Shown here piece by piece: positions 22,451 to 34,100 of a stretch of DNA of 40,644 nucleotides. Position 1 is the first letter of the stretch; every line of letters begins with the position of its first letter. Source of the DNA: JAFMIX01 sp031371425 (GTDB taxonomy: Bacteria; Verrucomicrobiota; Verrucomicrobiia; Limisphaerales; JAFMIX01); contig JANMJO010000109.1 in the NCBI GenBank assembly GCA_031371425.1, positions 1 to 40,644 of the forward strand. Direction: 5' to 3'. The position numbers and the translations under genes were made by a program. A model generated the notes under the pieces. That model searched no databases and was not told the origin of the DNA. It worked only from the letters and a program-made list of their open reading frames with translations.

Positions 22451-25225
22451 ATGTTGAGAATATTTCAGAGATGCGGGTGGGTGCTGCTGTTGGCGGTGTG
22501 TTTGCCGTCGGCGCGGGCCTTTTCATTGTGGGGGCCGGTCGCCAACGGCGGGGACTCCTACCAGACGCCGGACATTGGTTATGGAACGTTGCCAATCTGT
22601 ATAGCCCCAGACAGCCTTTTTGTGGGAGCCCCGAAAAATCTGCACGAGGAATTTCGCATCAACGTCCCTACGCTGTATTATTCTTACGACAAAAATTTCC
22701 TGAACTATTTCGGTTCAAACGGCGTGGCGGCGGTTGATTCCGCCTTTTTGATGCTTTCAAATCATTTGAGCGGTGTCGCCCTCACGTCGCGCAGCGCCAG
22801 CCTTTCGGAATTTCCGTTCAACACAACGCGGGTGAATTACCGCGCCCAAGCGCTGCAAATGGAGGACATCAAGACCACCGTCGTGGGCGTGATGATGGAG
22901 CAGCTGGGGCTGGCGGACCCGGTCGAATGGGTCTGGGCGTTGCGCGAGCGCCATCTGCAGCCGAACCTGCCCTGTCCCAATTATATTTACAGCGTGCTCC
23001 AGCGGAATTTCGACCCGCTCACCCCGCAGCCTTCCAGATACATCAACGGGCGGCTCTACACATACCAGATTCTTCAGGGGGATTGTCTGACTTGTGACGA
23101 CGCGCTTGTATTAAATTTTCCCGCAGACCCGGGGCTGATCGGACTCGATCCCACGCCTGTGGCTTCCTTTGCGGATATTAGGGGTTTCGGCAGGCTCGTC
23201 ACCGGACTCACTCGTGACGACATGGGCGGCCTGCGCTACCTGATGAGCACGAATAATCTGAACGAGGAGGGCGTGGCCCCCGGCAGCACGATCATCAGCG
23301 GCGGCTTCACGAACAGGAACGTGACGCTCGTCGTGGAAACCGCAGACTTGAGTGTGCTGGCAAAGCTCGCCCTGACCAACGCACCCGGCGCGTTGCAGGC
23401 GCTCTATCCCAGTCTTGGCATCGCTTCCAGTTACGACTATCTGACGAATGTGGTCACCACCAACATCACCGTGATCACCCAGACCGTCAGGAGCGGAGCG
23501 TTCCAGATCATCACCAACACCGGCACGGTGTATCCCATCAGCACATTGGATCTAGCGATTTTTGCCCAAGCTTCAAAAACTAACTCCGCTGCGGCTCTCG
23601 AAGCATTGTATTCGGGATTGGTCGTCTCCAGCGAGGGGACGAACTATGTGCCTGCCGCGATCACCAACATCACGCCATATTTCTATGTGCCGCCTTATTC
23701 CGTGCCGCCGTTCATACCCGTGGTCGGATACACGACGAATTATTTTAATTATTTCGCCACCAACTATGTGCACACCTTCGCCAACGTCGTCACTAATTTC
23801 GCCACCAACCGCAGCGTTGTGATCTCGAACACGGTACGGTATTCCGCGCCGTGGGATTATGCGGGGACGATTTCCACGAATACCACCTCCCAAAAGCTGG
23901 TGACGACCAATCTGGCAGGTGACTTTTATATATTGCCGACCAATCTGTGCGGCTACGTGGTTTTGCAGACGCTGACCAATGTGATTACCACGACCAACCT
24001 TTTGGCGTCGGCGAGCACCAACAACGGAAATTTCTTTTCCGTGACCACCATCACTTATTTCACCAACCACCAGTTGTTGATACAGCCAATCACCTGCTAC
24101 GGCTACTTCACCAACTTCACCACGAACGTGACCAGGCAATACGGTTACGCCTTCGATAATGTGGTGACCAACTCCTTTTATCCCAACACCCCGGTCACCA
24201 TTCAGACCACCAACATCTATTCCTGCGGCCTGCCGGGATTGCTGTGCACCAACATCACCACCACCAACGCGATTTGGACTAACGTCGTCTCGGGCGATTT
24301 CTACCTGCTGCCGACCAACCAATGCGGCCTGTCCATCGTCCGAGTGCAACTGACCAACGTGGTGGCGACAACCAACCTCCAGTCCGTGGTCACGAACAGC
24401 AACGGCAGCGTCACCTATCAGGGCGCGATCACTTACTTCACGAACCACACGCTGGTAATCAACCCGGTGGATTGCGACGCGCCCGGCTTCACCAATGGGG
24501 TGGCGTTGCGGCAGGGCATTGACCGCATCCGTTTCGTGAGGCACGACTACGATTCTCTGATCGGAAACTTTTGGGGCTCGGTGACCAACGTCTATACCAA
24601 CGTCGCCGTGCAGGGCAACCAGCCCGTGCCGCAGATTTTCCGGCGCGTGATCAACAGCCCGGACATCCTCTTCACGATGCAAGATTTGTTGAAGGTGAGT
24701 TATACGCGGCCGGTGCTCAATTTTGACACGGGCCACGTTTTGCCGGGTCAGGCCGGGCCGGGCACGCGCACCCTGCCAATCACGATCACGTTCAATAACA
24801 TTTCTCCGCTGCTCGTGAACATCGGGCCGGACTTCGTGGATGAGCCGACGGCGACAACCAATTTTATCTGGGGCACGTTCGACACCACCACCAACGCGCC
24901 CATCGTGTATCCCACCGGCACGGACATCACCGCCTTGGAGAGCCAGATTTATATGCAGGTCACCACGGCCGCACTGACCGACGCCACCAACACGGTGGCT
25001 TACGGCCCGGTCACGTTGTCGGGTAGCGGCGGCACGCCACCCTACGTCTGGTCGCTGGCCTCGTCATCGCCGAGCGGTCTGCCGGCGGGACTTTCGATCT
25101 CGGCGGCGGGCGTGATTTCCGGCACTCCGGCGGCGGGGTCAGCCGGTGTTTATGACCTGACGGTTCAGATGGCGGATGCGGGCGGGCGGACGGTGTTCCG
25201 GGACTTTGTCCTGACCGTGCATTGA
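22451..25225 (+). CDS. Large Thr/Asn-rich secreted protein with Ig-like C-terminal domain
   Basis: 924-aa exported protein, function unknown. The signal peptide (about 1-23, ending S-A-R-A-F) is followed by a conserved-looking globular part: Y-Y-S-Y-D-K-N-F-L-N-Y-F-G near residue 75, then E-Q-L-G-L-A-D-P and L-T-R-D-D-M-G-G-L-R-Y-L at about 255-268. The middle (about 330-680) is extremely rich in T-N-x-x-T-T. It contains two copies of a roughly 120-residue unit, each with F-Y-x-L-P-T-N-x-C-G, I-T-Y-F-T-N-H and a second Cys. The C-terminus (about 850-924) is a He_PIG/cadherin-like Ig fold (G-G-T-P-P-Y-V-W-S ... G-T-P). It starts 11 bp after the preceding gene and ends overlapping the next start region. 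Confidence 0.75.
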   Translation: MLRIFQRCGWVLLLAVCLPSARAFSLWGPVANGGDSYQTPDIGYGTLPICIAPDSLFVGAPKNLHEEFRINVPTLYYSYDKNFLNYFGSNGVAAVDSAFLMLSNHLSGVALTSRSASLSEFPFNTTRVNYRAQALQMEDIKTTVVGVMMEQLGLADPVEWVWALRERHLQPNLPCPNYIYSVLQRNFDPLTPQPSRYINGRLYTYQILQGDCLTCDDALVLNFPADPGLIGLDPTPVASFADIRGFGRLVTGLTRDDMGGLRYLMSTNNLNEEGVAPGSTIISGGFTNRNVTLVVETADLSVLAKLALTNAPGALQALYPSLGIASSYDYLTNVVTTNITVITQTVRSGAFQIITNTGTVYPISTLDLAIFAQASKTNSAAALEALYSGLVVSSEGTNYVPAAITNITPYFYVPPYSVPPFIPVVGYTTNYFNYFATNYVHTFANVVTNFATNRSVVISNTVRYSAPWDYAGTISTNTTSQKLVTTNLAGDFYILPTNLCGYVVLQTLTNVITTTNLLASASTNNGNFFSVTTITYFTNHQLLIQPITCYGYFTNFTTNVTRQYGYAFDNVVTNSFYPNTPVTIQTTNIYSCGLPGLLCTNITTTNAIWTNVVSGDFYLLPTNQCGLSIVRVQLTNVVATTNLQSVVTNSNGSVTYQGAITYFTNHTLVINPVDCDAPGFTNGVALRQGIDRIRFVRHDYDSLIGNFWGSVTNVYTNVAVQGNQPVPQIFRRVINSPDILFTMQDLLKVSYTRPVLNFDTGHVLPGQAGPGTRTLPITITFNNISPLLVNIGPDFVDEPTATTNFIWGTFDTTTNAPIVYPTGTDITALESQIYMQVTTAALTDATNTVAYGPVTLSGSGGTPPYVWSLASSSPSGLPAGLSISAAGVISGTPAAGSAGVYDLTVQMADAGGRTVFRDFVLTVH

Positions 25226-25230
25226 TGCCC

Positions 25231-28110
25231 ATGAACCGCAAAATTTCAAATCCACAAGACGTGATGAAGCAATCAATTTTGACCATTCTGCTGGGCGTGG
25301 TGCTGGCGCAGGGCGCGTGGGGCACGAGCGCCCTGTATGAAAACCACGGCACCGTGTTGAGCCCGCCCGACACCGCGCCGCAGGTGGACGCGACTAATTT
25401 CCTCAACACCGGCGACTTCAGCATCAGCTTCGGTCTGCCGCAGCAGTTCATCACCGCCAACACGCGGAATTACACCAACACCGGCTCGATGACCGCGGAT
25501 TACGGATTTGATTTTGAGACCTATCTCGATACCGGCGACCCGTTCATGGCATCGAGCTTTTTCAACTCCGGCACGATCAACAGCGGGAGTGGTTTTGGTT
25601 TCGGGATCAGCTTTTTCGGCGGCGGATTGCAGACGATCATTTCCGCGACCAACCTCGACAATCCCGGCAACATCAACATGGATAACAACAGCACGCTCAA
25701 GATGAGCGGGCAGAAGGTGGACCTGACCCGCGGCCAGTTCATCATGGCCTCGCAGAATATCTTTTTTGGAAGCGACCCTTCGGTGTTCAGTCTGGACTAT
25801 GGCGTCGGCCAGTGCCCGGTCACCAACGGTTTGTCGTGGAATCCGAGCACCGCTTTGACCGCGTTTTTTGCTTCCTCGGCCATTTTCACCAACCACACGC
25901 GGTTACAGCAGAGCCTGTTTCTGACGGCGACACCGTATTTTGACGTGAAGCAAACTGGCCCGAGCAACTTTGTCATCCGTGGCGTTTTTCTCCAGAGCGC
26001 GAATTCCAACGTCACCACCACGGTCTTCCTCAATCAAAACTTCGGGCCCGGTCTTGGCCGCGGGAACATCGAATGGTCAGGGCCATATACCGATCCGCAG
26101 ACCGGCGTGATCACAACCAATTATTTTTATCTGGCGGACGTCATGGACAGGACGACGAATGCCTCCGGCATTCCGGACGGTTTCACGTTTGGCCAGAGCT
26201 TGGGCACATCCCTCTTCGCCGGTGTGCCGACTCTTGCCGGCATGGTGACCGTCCCCGGTGTGCCCGGCACGTTCCTTCCCGGCAACGTGACCAACACCTA
26301 TGCCTACACAAGTGTGCAGGCGCTGCCCACCTCCGTGAAGCCCTTCAGCAACACCGAAGTTTACCTGACCAATCTGGCAGGCCGGATTGAGATTTCCGCC
26401 ACCAGCAATCTGGACATGACGCTCGCGCAAATCACCGGCGCGAATTACATCTCCCTGCAAAGCCCCGTCCAGTTCAGCGGCAACATCGGCGCTCAGATCA
26501 GCGCGCCCTTCGCCAGCATCAACGTCGGCGTCACCAACGGAAACCTCACCGCCTCCAACCTCCTCTCCGCCTCGCTGCCGAAGTGGATTGGAACGGTCCA
26601 AGCCTGGAACACGCAGTGGTTCGCCACTGTCAATGGGACCAATCTGGATTACCGGATATTGCTGGTGAATAGCGACCTCGCCCCCAGTTCCGCCGCGCAG
26701 ACGGTGAATCTCGCGCTGCACACCACCACCAACCTCATCATCAGCGACGCCTATAACGTCATCAACAGTTTCACCACGGAAGCGCAGCGCCTCACGCTCA
26801 CGACCAACGGCTACGGCAACGGCGCGCAGTCGGTGGACGGCGAACTGAATCTGCAACCCGCGACCTTCTCCTGGGCGGCGGCGACGCCGAATCTGCGCTG
26901 GCTCACCAACTACGGCGCCATCCGCATCCCGAATACCGTGGTCCAGTCTTTCGGCAGCGGACAGCCCGGCGGAAGCTATCACGTCCTCATCAACAACGGC
27001 GTCATCGCGGATCAGGGCGCAACAGTTTGGGCCGACACCTTCGACAACGGCGGCATCTTCACCAACGGCGGCGGCGGCGGGTTCACACTCCATTCGCTGA
27101 ACGCGACCGTGACCAACGGCACCATCACCGCTGGCAGTGACATGTCCATCACCAGCAGCACGCTCATCACCAGCAACTCGGTCTTGCAGGCAAGCCGTTC
27201 GCTGACGCTGCGCGTGACGAACCTTCTGACCGATCTCGGCGCGGGCAACGGCAACCGCTGGTCGGTGGGCAACTCCAACGGCTCCGCAGCGTGCAGCCTC
27301 TCGCTGCCCATCAAACCCGTCGCTGGCGACTTGCTCGGAACAGTCATCACCAACACCGCGCCTGCCGCGACGAAGAAGTTCCCCACGTTTTGGGCCGGTG
27401 AGGATCGCGGCGTGACCGTGGCCGGCTTCACCAACAACGCCGCCATCGGCCGCTTGGTTCTGGATGCGCTCGGGCCGAACAGCCTCTTCACCTTCAGCGG
27501 CCCCGGAGTGACCAACGCGCTGTATGTGGACCGCTTGGAATTATTGAACTACGCCGCCAGCCACGACGGCTCCTACAATTTCCCCGGGTTGAGCCTCACG
27601 AACGTGGTGATTTATTACGCGCAGGCGGTAATCAGCGGCGTGTCCGTCGCGCAAAAGATGAACCACAAGAACAACGACCATTTGCGCTGGGTGGCCGGGT
27701 ATGCGGGCTTCTTCAGCTCCACCAATCTCGTCTATGGCGGCACGACCAACACCGTCAACGCCGCTCTCGCCCAGGACAAGGTGATTGACTCCGACGGCGA
27801 CGGCACGCCGAATTTTTACGATCCGACACCGTTCTTCCTGGCCAGCCAGGTGAATTTGTCCATCACGCTTACGAACACGCCCACTCCGGCGGCGCTGCTG
27901 CAATGGACGACCATTCCGCTGGCGACGAACTGCCTTTATTTCAAGACGAACCTGTCTTTGCCCGGCTGGCAACTGCTGACCAACTTCCCCTCCACGCCGC
28001 CGCTGCCCTACAACTCCCCGCCGGCCACAGTCAGCGTGTTGGATCTTTTGACCGGTGTGCCGCATTACTATCAGGTCATCGTGCAGCCGTGGCTGACGTA
28101 TCCGTATTAA
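25231..28110 (+). CDS. Large secreted beta-rich protein
   Basis: About 959-aa exported protein of unknown function. The start is uncertain: ATGs at 25225, 25231 and 25264 are in frame, and the signal peptide hydrophobic core (I-L-T-I-L-L-G-V-V-L-A-Q-G-A-W-G) follows all of them. The body is beta-strand-rich with many T-N and N-T-G motifs, suggestive of a parallel beta-helix or adhesin-like stalk. Near residue 850 a D-S-D-G-D-G-T-P-N-F-Y-D-P-T-P segment looks like a type-3-thrombospondin-like calcium loop. The final 80 residues are a small domain with S-L-P-G-W-Q-L-L-T-N, similar in style to the C-terminus of the gene at 20556. It begins within a few bases of the previous stop, so the genes are co-transcribed. 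Confidence 0.72.
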   Translation: MNRKISNPQDVMKQSILTILLGVVLAQGAWGTSALYENHGTVLSPPDTAPQVDATNFLNTGDFSISFGLPQQFITANTRNYTNTGSMTADYGFDFETYLDTGDPFMASSFFNSGTINSGSGFGFGISFFGGGLQTIISATNLDNPGNINMDNNSTLKMSGQKVDLTRGQFIMASQNIFFGSDPSVFSLDYGVGQCPVTNGLSWNPSTALTAFFASSAIFTNHTRLQQSLFLTATPYFDVKQTGPSNFVIRGVFLQSANSNVTTTVFLNQNFGPGLGRGNIEWSGPYTDPQTGVITTNYFYLADVMDRTTNASGIPDGFTFGQSLGTSLFAGVPTLAGMVTVPGVPGTFLPGNVTNTYAYTSVQALPTSVKPFSNTEVYLTNLAGRIEISATSNLDMTLAQITGANYISLQSPVQFSGNIGAQISAPFASINVGVTNGNLTASNLLSASLPKWIGTVQAWNTQWFATVNGTNLDYRILLVNSDLAPSSAAQTVNLALHTTTNLIISDAYNVINSFTTEAQRLTLTTNGYGNGAQSVDGELNLQPATFSWAAATPNLRWLTNYGAIRIPNTVVQSFGSGQPGGSYHVLINNGVIADQGATVWADTFDNGGIFTNGGGGGFTLHSLNATVTNGTITAGSDMSITSSTLITSNSVLQASRSLTLRVTNLLTDLGAGNGNRWSVGNSNGSAACSLSLPIKPVAGDLLGTVITNTAPAATKKFPTFWAGEDRGVTVAGFTNNAAIGRLVLDALGPNSLFTFSGPGVTNALYVDRLELLNYAASHDGSYNFPGLSLTNVVIYYAQAVISGVSVAQKMNHKNNDHLRWVAGYAGFFSSTNLVYGGTTNTVNAALAQDKVIDSDGDGTPNFYDPTPFFLASQVNLSITLTNTPTPAALLQWTTIPLATNCLYFKTNLSLPGWQLLTNFPSTPPLPYNSPPATVSVLDLLTGVPHYYQVIVQPWLTYPY

Positions 28111-28185
28111 TCTGGGACGAATAGCGAAATTTTTTAAACTGCAACCTGCGCAGCCATGCGGCGGCCGGGCGAACGGAGAAATATT

Positions 28186-31100
28186 GTGAAAGAAAAAATG
28201 AGATTTATCGGGTTGAGACTGCAAAGGCTCATCAGAGGCACGAGTGCGCTCATGGGGTCGCTGCTGGTGCTCGCGGGAATGACCGCCACCGCGTTCGGAC
28301 AGGCCGAGACAAAGATTTTGTTCGCCGCCAAGCCTACCATCGCGGACACCACCTACGAGTTCTACCTCATCAAGACCAACGGCACGGGACTGTTTCGCAT
28401 GACCATGGACGGCACGGATAAGATTTGCCCCGCAGTCTCGCCCGACAACACCACGCTGGCGTATCTCCGGAACGATTTGCCTGCGCCCAACATTGAGATC
28501 ATCCCGGTCAGTGGCGGTGCCCCTTACACCGTGCCCATTACGAATTATGCTTACGCGCTCCAATGGGGTGATAACCAGACGCTCTACTATCTTTCCCCCG
28601 ACGGTATTGCCAACGGCTATCGGCTTTGGAAGACCGATACCAACGGCAATGGTAACAGAGTTGTGTTCACCAATGTGCTCGATGATTTATTCGCGGCCTC
28701 CTATGCGTTCCATCTGGACCGCACGACGGGCAAGGCCTACATCCCCAACCTCAACCCCGCCATTGAGAGCCGGATTTATTATGGGACAGTCACATCAAAC
28801 CGTCTGACTGGTTTCATCCCCTTCACGACCACGCTGGGCGATGAATTCGATCCCGGCCTTTCCCCCGATGGCAACCGCATTGCGTTCGGCGCAGACGTCC
28901 TTTTCGATGGCGAGCAGGCGCTCTGGGTGGCCAACACCGCCGGCGGCGCCGCCGCCGCCATTGCGAACTCCAAGTATGCGGGCAATCCCGCGTGGATTGA
29001 CAACTCCACGCTCGTCTTCACCAAGGCTACCGCCTCGACCTTTGCCAACAGCTACTACGAGGGAAACATCGTCCGCGTCAAACAGAACGGCACTGGCATG
29101 TCATCGCTTACCTCTGGCACGGTCGTCTCCGGGCGCTGCGCCTTCCCATGTATCATCGTCACGACCAACGGCGCTCCCCCTCCGGGCGGCGACAATGATT
29201 ACTTCACCAACGCCATCGTCATTGAAGGACTTTCCGGGACGGTGGCCGGCACCAACACCGCCGCGACGCTGGAAGCTGGCGAACCCGACTTCATCAACGC
29301 CGATGATTTCTCCGGAGTGGACAAATCTATTTGGTATCAGTGGACGGCGCCAGCGAGCGGCGTGGTCTCCTTCGATACCTTCGGCAGCGGCTTTGACACG
29401 GTGCTCGCCGTTTATACGAACACGCCGGACATCGCCAACCTCGTGGCTGCGAACAATGACTATCTTTCCCTAATTGTTCCCCAGAGTTGGTTGACTTTCA
29501 CGGTGGTGGAAGGCACGACCTATTTTATTTCCGTCAACGGCAATAGCCTGCCGGCGCCGGGCTATTCCGATTCCGGCAATGTCATCCTCAACTGGCTGGA
29601 GACCGTGCCGAACATTGAGTCGGGCACATTCAAGTTCACGGCAGCCAATTATGTCGTGAGCGACAATGAATCCTTTTCACCATTTGACGCCAGTTTGTTC
29701 CCCAGCATCGTCGGTGCGCGGGTGACGGTGACCCGCACGAATGGTTTTAGCGGACGCGTGCTTGTTCCCTACACCGTGACCAATTACAGCACCTTCGCTT
29801 TCAGTAACAACGTAAGCGGAGTGCTGGTCTTTGACGACCACCAGATGAGCGCAGACATCATCGTGGATATTTTCAGTCTTCTGACAACTAACACCAGCAT
29901 AGGGACGAACCCTCCCATTACCCTTGCGGCTCCGGGGACAATTGACGTCACGCTGGATACGCCGACTTTGGATCTGCTGGAATCGACCGATTTGCTTCCG
30001 CCGGTTCTGACTGTGGTGACGAATACGCAAGTAACCGTAGTAAGCGCCGTGTATCCGCCCAGCGAGGTTGACCGCGCCGCTTCGCTGCCTTATTTCAACA
30101 TTGAACGGGCCACATTTCGTACGCCTGAAGGAAATATCGGCGCCACAATTCTTGTGTATCCCAGTCGCGCTCCTTCCGGTGGCTCTACATATACGCTTAA
30201 TTACGCCGTGGATCATCACGTCTCTTTGACCGATCTCCTCGGTCCAAACAATACGTTCACACTTCAGGCCGGTTCTGATTATGCCACGCCGACCACCGAT
30301 TTCACTGATGTCACCAGCGGCACTCTGACGTGGGAATCCGGCGATGGTTTTCCGAAGGAAATCAACCTTCCCATCGCCCAAGATAGCAACCCAGAATTCA
30401 ATGAGGACTTTGAAATTGAGCTGTATAATCCATTGGATATAAGCACCGCTCCTCCTACGGTGCTTGCGCTCGGTCAGGTGAACACGGCCACCATGACCAT
30501 CCTCTTTGACGACCAGCCCGCCGGCGCGGTGGATCGGACTTGGAATGTGGAAGGCACCTCCTCCTCCGTTCCGCCGAACCTGACTTATCCCGGCACACAG
30601 GGCGGCGTGAGCGACAGCGCCAACGGCAACGGCGGCACCGTCTATGCCACCGCAGTCCAACCGGACGGGAAGTCTATCGTCGCAGGCAGCTTCATCGCGT
30701 TCGACTCGAACCCCTACAACCGCATCGTGCGGTTGCTGAACAACGGCTATCAGGACGCAACCTTCCTCGCCGCGCCGAACAGCGGTGCGAATGACTTCAT
30801 CGCCGCGCTCGCCTTGCAGCCGGACGGCAAGATACTCATCGGCGGCGCGTTCACCTCCTTCAACGGCGCGAACCGCTACCACATCGCCCGGCTGAACGCC
30901 AACGGTTCGGTGGACAACGCCTTCAATCCCGGCCTCGGCGTGAATGGCATGGTGTGGGCGCTCGCTCGGCAGGCCAACGGCAAGATTGTCATCGCCGGCG
31001 AGTTCACCTCGGTGAACGGCACCAACTGCAACTCCGTTGCACGCCTGAACGCGAACGGCTCTTTGGACACCAGCTTCAACCCGGGCGTGGGCCCGAACGG

Positions 31101-34100
31101 AATCGTGAAAGCGGTGGCGGTGGATGGCGCGGGGCGGGTTTCCATCGGCGGTTATTTCACCCGCGTGGCCGGTTTGGTGCGCGGCGGCGTGGCGCGGCTG
31201 AATGCGGATGGCACGTTGGACGCGAGCTTTGATCCCGGCATCGGCAACTACAACCCGGACACCGGCAACACGGACCCGGTCAACGCGCTGGCCTTGCAGT
31301 CCGATGGCAAACTGCTGGCGGGCGGCTCCTTCGCGTATGTCCAGTTGAACCCCATCAACGGCATCGCTCGCTTCAATACGGACGGCACGGTGGACACCAG
31401 CTTCAGCACCGGCGGCAGCGTCAATGGCACTCACAACCCCGTTATCGGCGTGGCCGACAGTGTCAACGCGATCACTTTGCAAACCGACGGGACGATTTTG
31501 ATTGGCGGCGATTTCATCAGCATCAACCAGACGCGTCGCGTGGGCATCGCGCGGTTGTTCGGCGATGGCAGTGTGGACACGACCTTCATGGACACGGCCT
31601 ACAACCAGTTCGCCGGCGTGATCAACCACTATCACAATCCCGACGCCGTGAACCTTTTGGATTATCCACAGGGCAACCACCGTAATTCCATCAACGCCAT
31701 CGCAGTCGAGCCAGGGACGAACAGCAACGTCATTATCGGCGGCAACTTCTTGGTCGTCGGCGGTGGTTCATTTGCTCATTCCGGATTTTTGGCGCGCGAT
31801 GGAGACTCCGGAATCGTGGACAATGGACGCATGGACATTCATCCGCGCAGCAACGTGGCGCGGCTTATCGGCAGTGGCACGCCCGGCCCCGGCAACATCG
31901 AGTTTTCCTACGACGCCTACTCCGTCGGCAAGAGCGATGGCTCGCTCTACGTCTCGCTCGTCCGCACCAACGGCAGCCTCGGCATCATCGGGGCGTCGCT
32001 CTCCGCGCCGCCCGGACCGGACGGCCAACCGGGCATCGCCAACATCCCTGCCGATTTCACGACGGGAAATTCAGAGCCTACCTGGAACACCCGTTGGTCC
32101 ACCCCCGGCTGGATGAAAAGCGATTGTTACTTTGGCCCGAACTACAACCTGACGCTGGGTGACTCCACGCCCGGCGTTGGCTCCGGCGTCATTTTTGGCA
32201 TCAGCAACAACGGCAACATCACCGGCAACCTGAATGCGAATCTGGCGTTGGCTGCGCCCAAGCCCTTCGACTTCTTCCTCGGCGGCGAACTGATTCCGCT
32301 GGGCGTGGCGATGGGCGCGAAGCAGGCGTCAGCGCTGACGATCATTGATCCCAACTTTAAGGCGGGCACATTCGGTTTCAGCGCGGCGGCCTACACCGTC
32401 AATCAAAGTTCCAACGCCGTCACCATCACCGTCACGCGCACCAACGGCAACCACGGCGCCGTGCAGATCAGCTACGCCACCTTCAACGGCACGGCCACCA
32501 GCCCCGCCAACTACACCGCCGTGGGCGGCACCCTGACCTTCAACCAAGGCGACATCAGCAAGAGCTTCACCGTGCCGATCATCCCTAGCACCGTCAACCA
32601 GCCCGACAAGACCGTTAACCTCCGACTCTTTGGCATCACCGGCGGCGGCCAGACCGGGCTGACCAACGCCGTGCTCACCATCGTGAACAACGTCTTCGGC
32701 GCAGGCCACATCACCTTCGCCTTCCCCACCAACACCGCGAGCGAGACCGCCGGCACCGCCCCCATCGTCCTCAACCGCCTCGGCGCTGGCAGTGGCACGC
32801 TCGATGTCACCATGATCTCCAGCGACATCACCGCCACCAACGGCGTGAACTATGTGCGTTCGACCAACGTCGTCCATTGGAACAACCTCGATGTCTCCCC
32901 CAAGACCGTCAATGTCACCGTCCTTCACGACGGCAATTTCACCCCCAGCCTGACCGTCAAACTCCGGCTCACGAACGGCCTGGTCAATAATTTAGCCAAC
33001 GCGAACGTCTTGGGTCTCTCCACCCTCACCAACTCTACACTCGTCATCGCCAACGCGGATTTCCCCGGCACCGTGCAGTTCACCGCCGCCGCTTACTCCG
33101 TCAAAAAATACGGCGGCTTCGCTCTCATCCCCGTCATCCGCACCGGCGGCAGCGCCGGCACAGTGACCGTGGACTACACCACCGTGAACGGCACCGCCTC
33201 AAGCCCCGCCAACTACACCGCCACCAACGGCGTCCTGACCTTCGCCGCCGGCGAGGTGAGCAAATACATCAAGGTCCCCATCATAGACGACGGCAGCGGC
33301 GCGGGTCTGCAGGCGCTCGGCGTGACTTTGAGCAACGCCTTGCCCGCCTCCGCCCTCGGCAGCATCAGCAACACCGTCCTCAACATCATTGACTCCGCCA
33401 CCGTCAACGAGCCGCCCGGTTCGGAAGACGTCACCTACAGCCCGCTCTCCGGGTTTAACGGCAACGTCTTCACCCTCGCGCTACAGGTGAACAACCAACT
33501 CCTCGTCGGCGGCGAATTCACCATGGCCAACGGCGTCCCCCGCCAGCACCTCGCGCGCCTCAACGAAAACGGCACCCTCGACGCCACGTTCGGCTTGCCC
33601 TCCTCCTCCATGGTCGCCAACGACTCCGTCCGCACGCTCGCCATCCAGACCGATGGCCGCATCTTGGTCGGCGGCCATTTCACCACCTTCAACAACATCG
33701 CCCGCAGCCGCATCGCGCGGCTCAACTACGATGGCTCGCTCGACAGCCTCTTTGATCCCGGCTCCGGCGCGGACAATCCCGTGTTCGCGCTCGGCGAAAC
33801 TTTTGTGAACGGCGCGCGGAAAGTCATCATCGGCGGCGCGTTTGCCCGCCTCAACGGTGTGACTTTCAATAGCATTGGCCGGCTCAACGACGACGGCACG
33901 CCCGACACCACCTTCAACCCCGCCGGTCTGGGCGCGAACTCCACCGTGTATGCCCTCGCGGTGCAGACGGACGGAAAAATCATCATCGGCGGCGACTTCA
34001 CCGCCGTCAACGGCACCGCCCTGAACCACATCGCCCGCTTGAACGCGGATGGTTCGGTGGATAACACCTTCACCAACGCCGTCGCCAACGCCGCCGCGGG

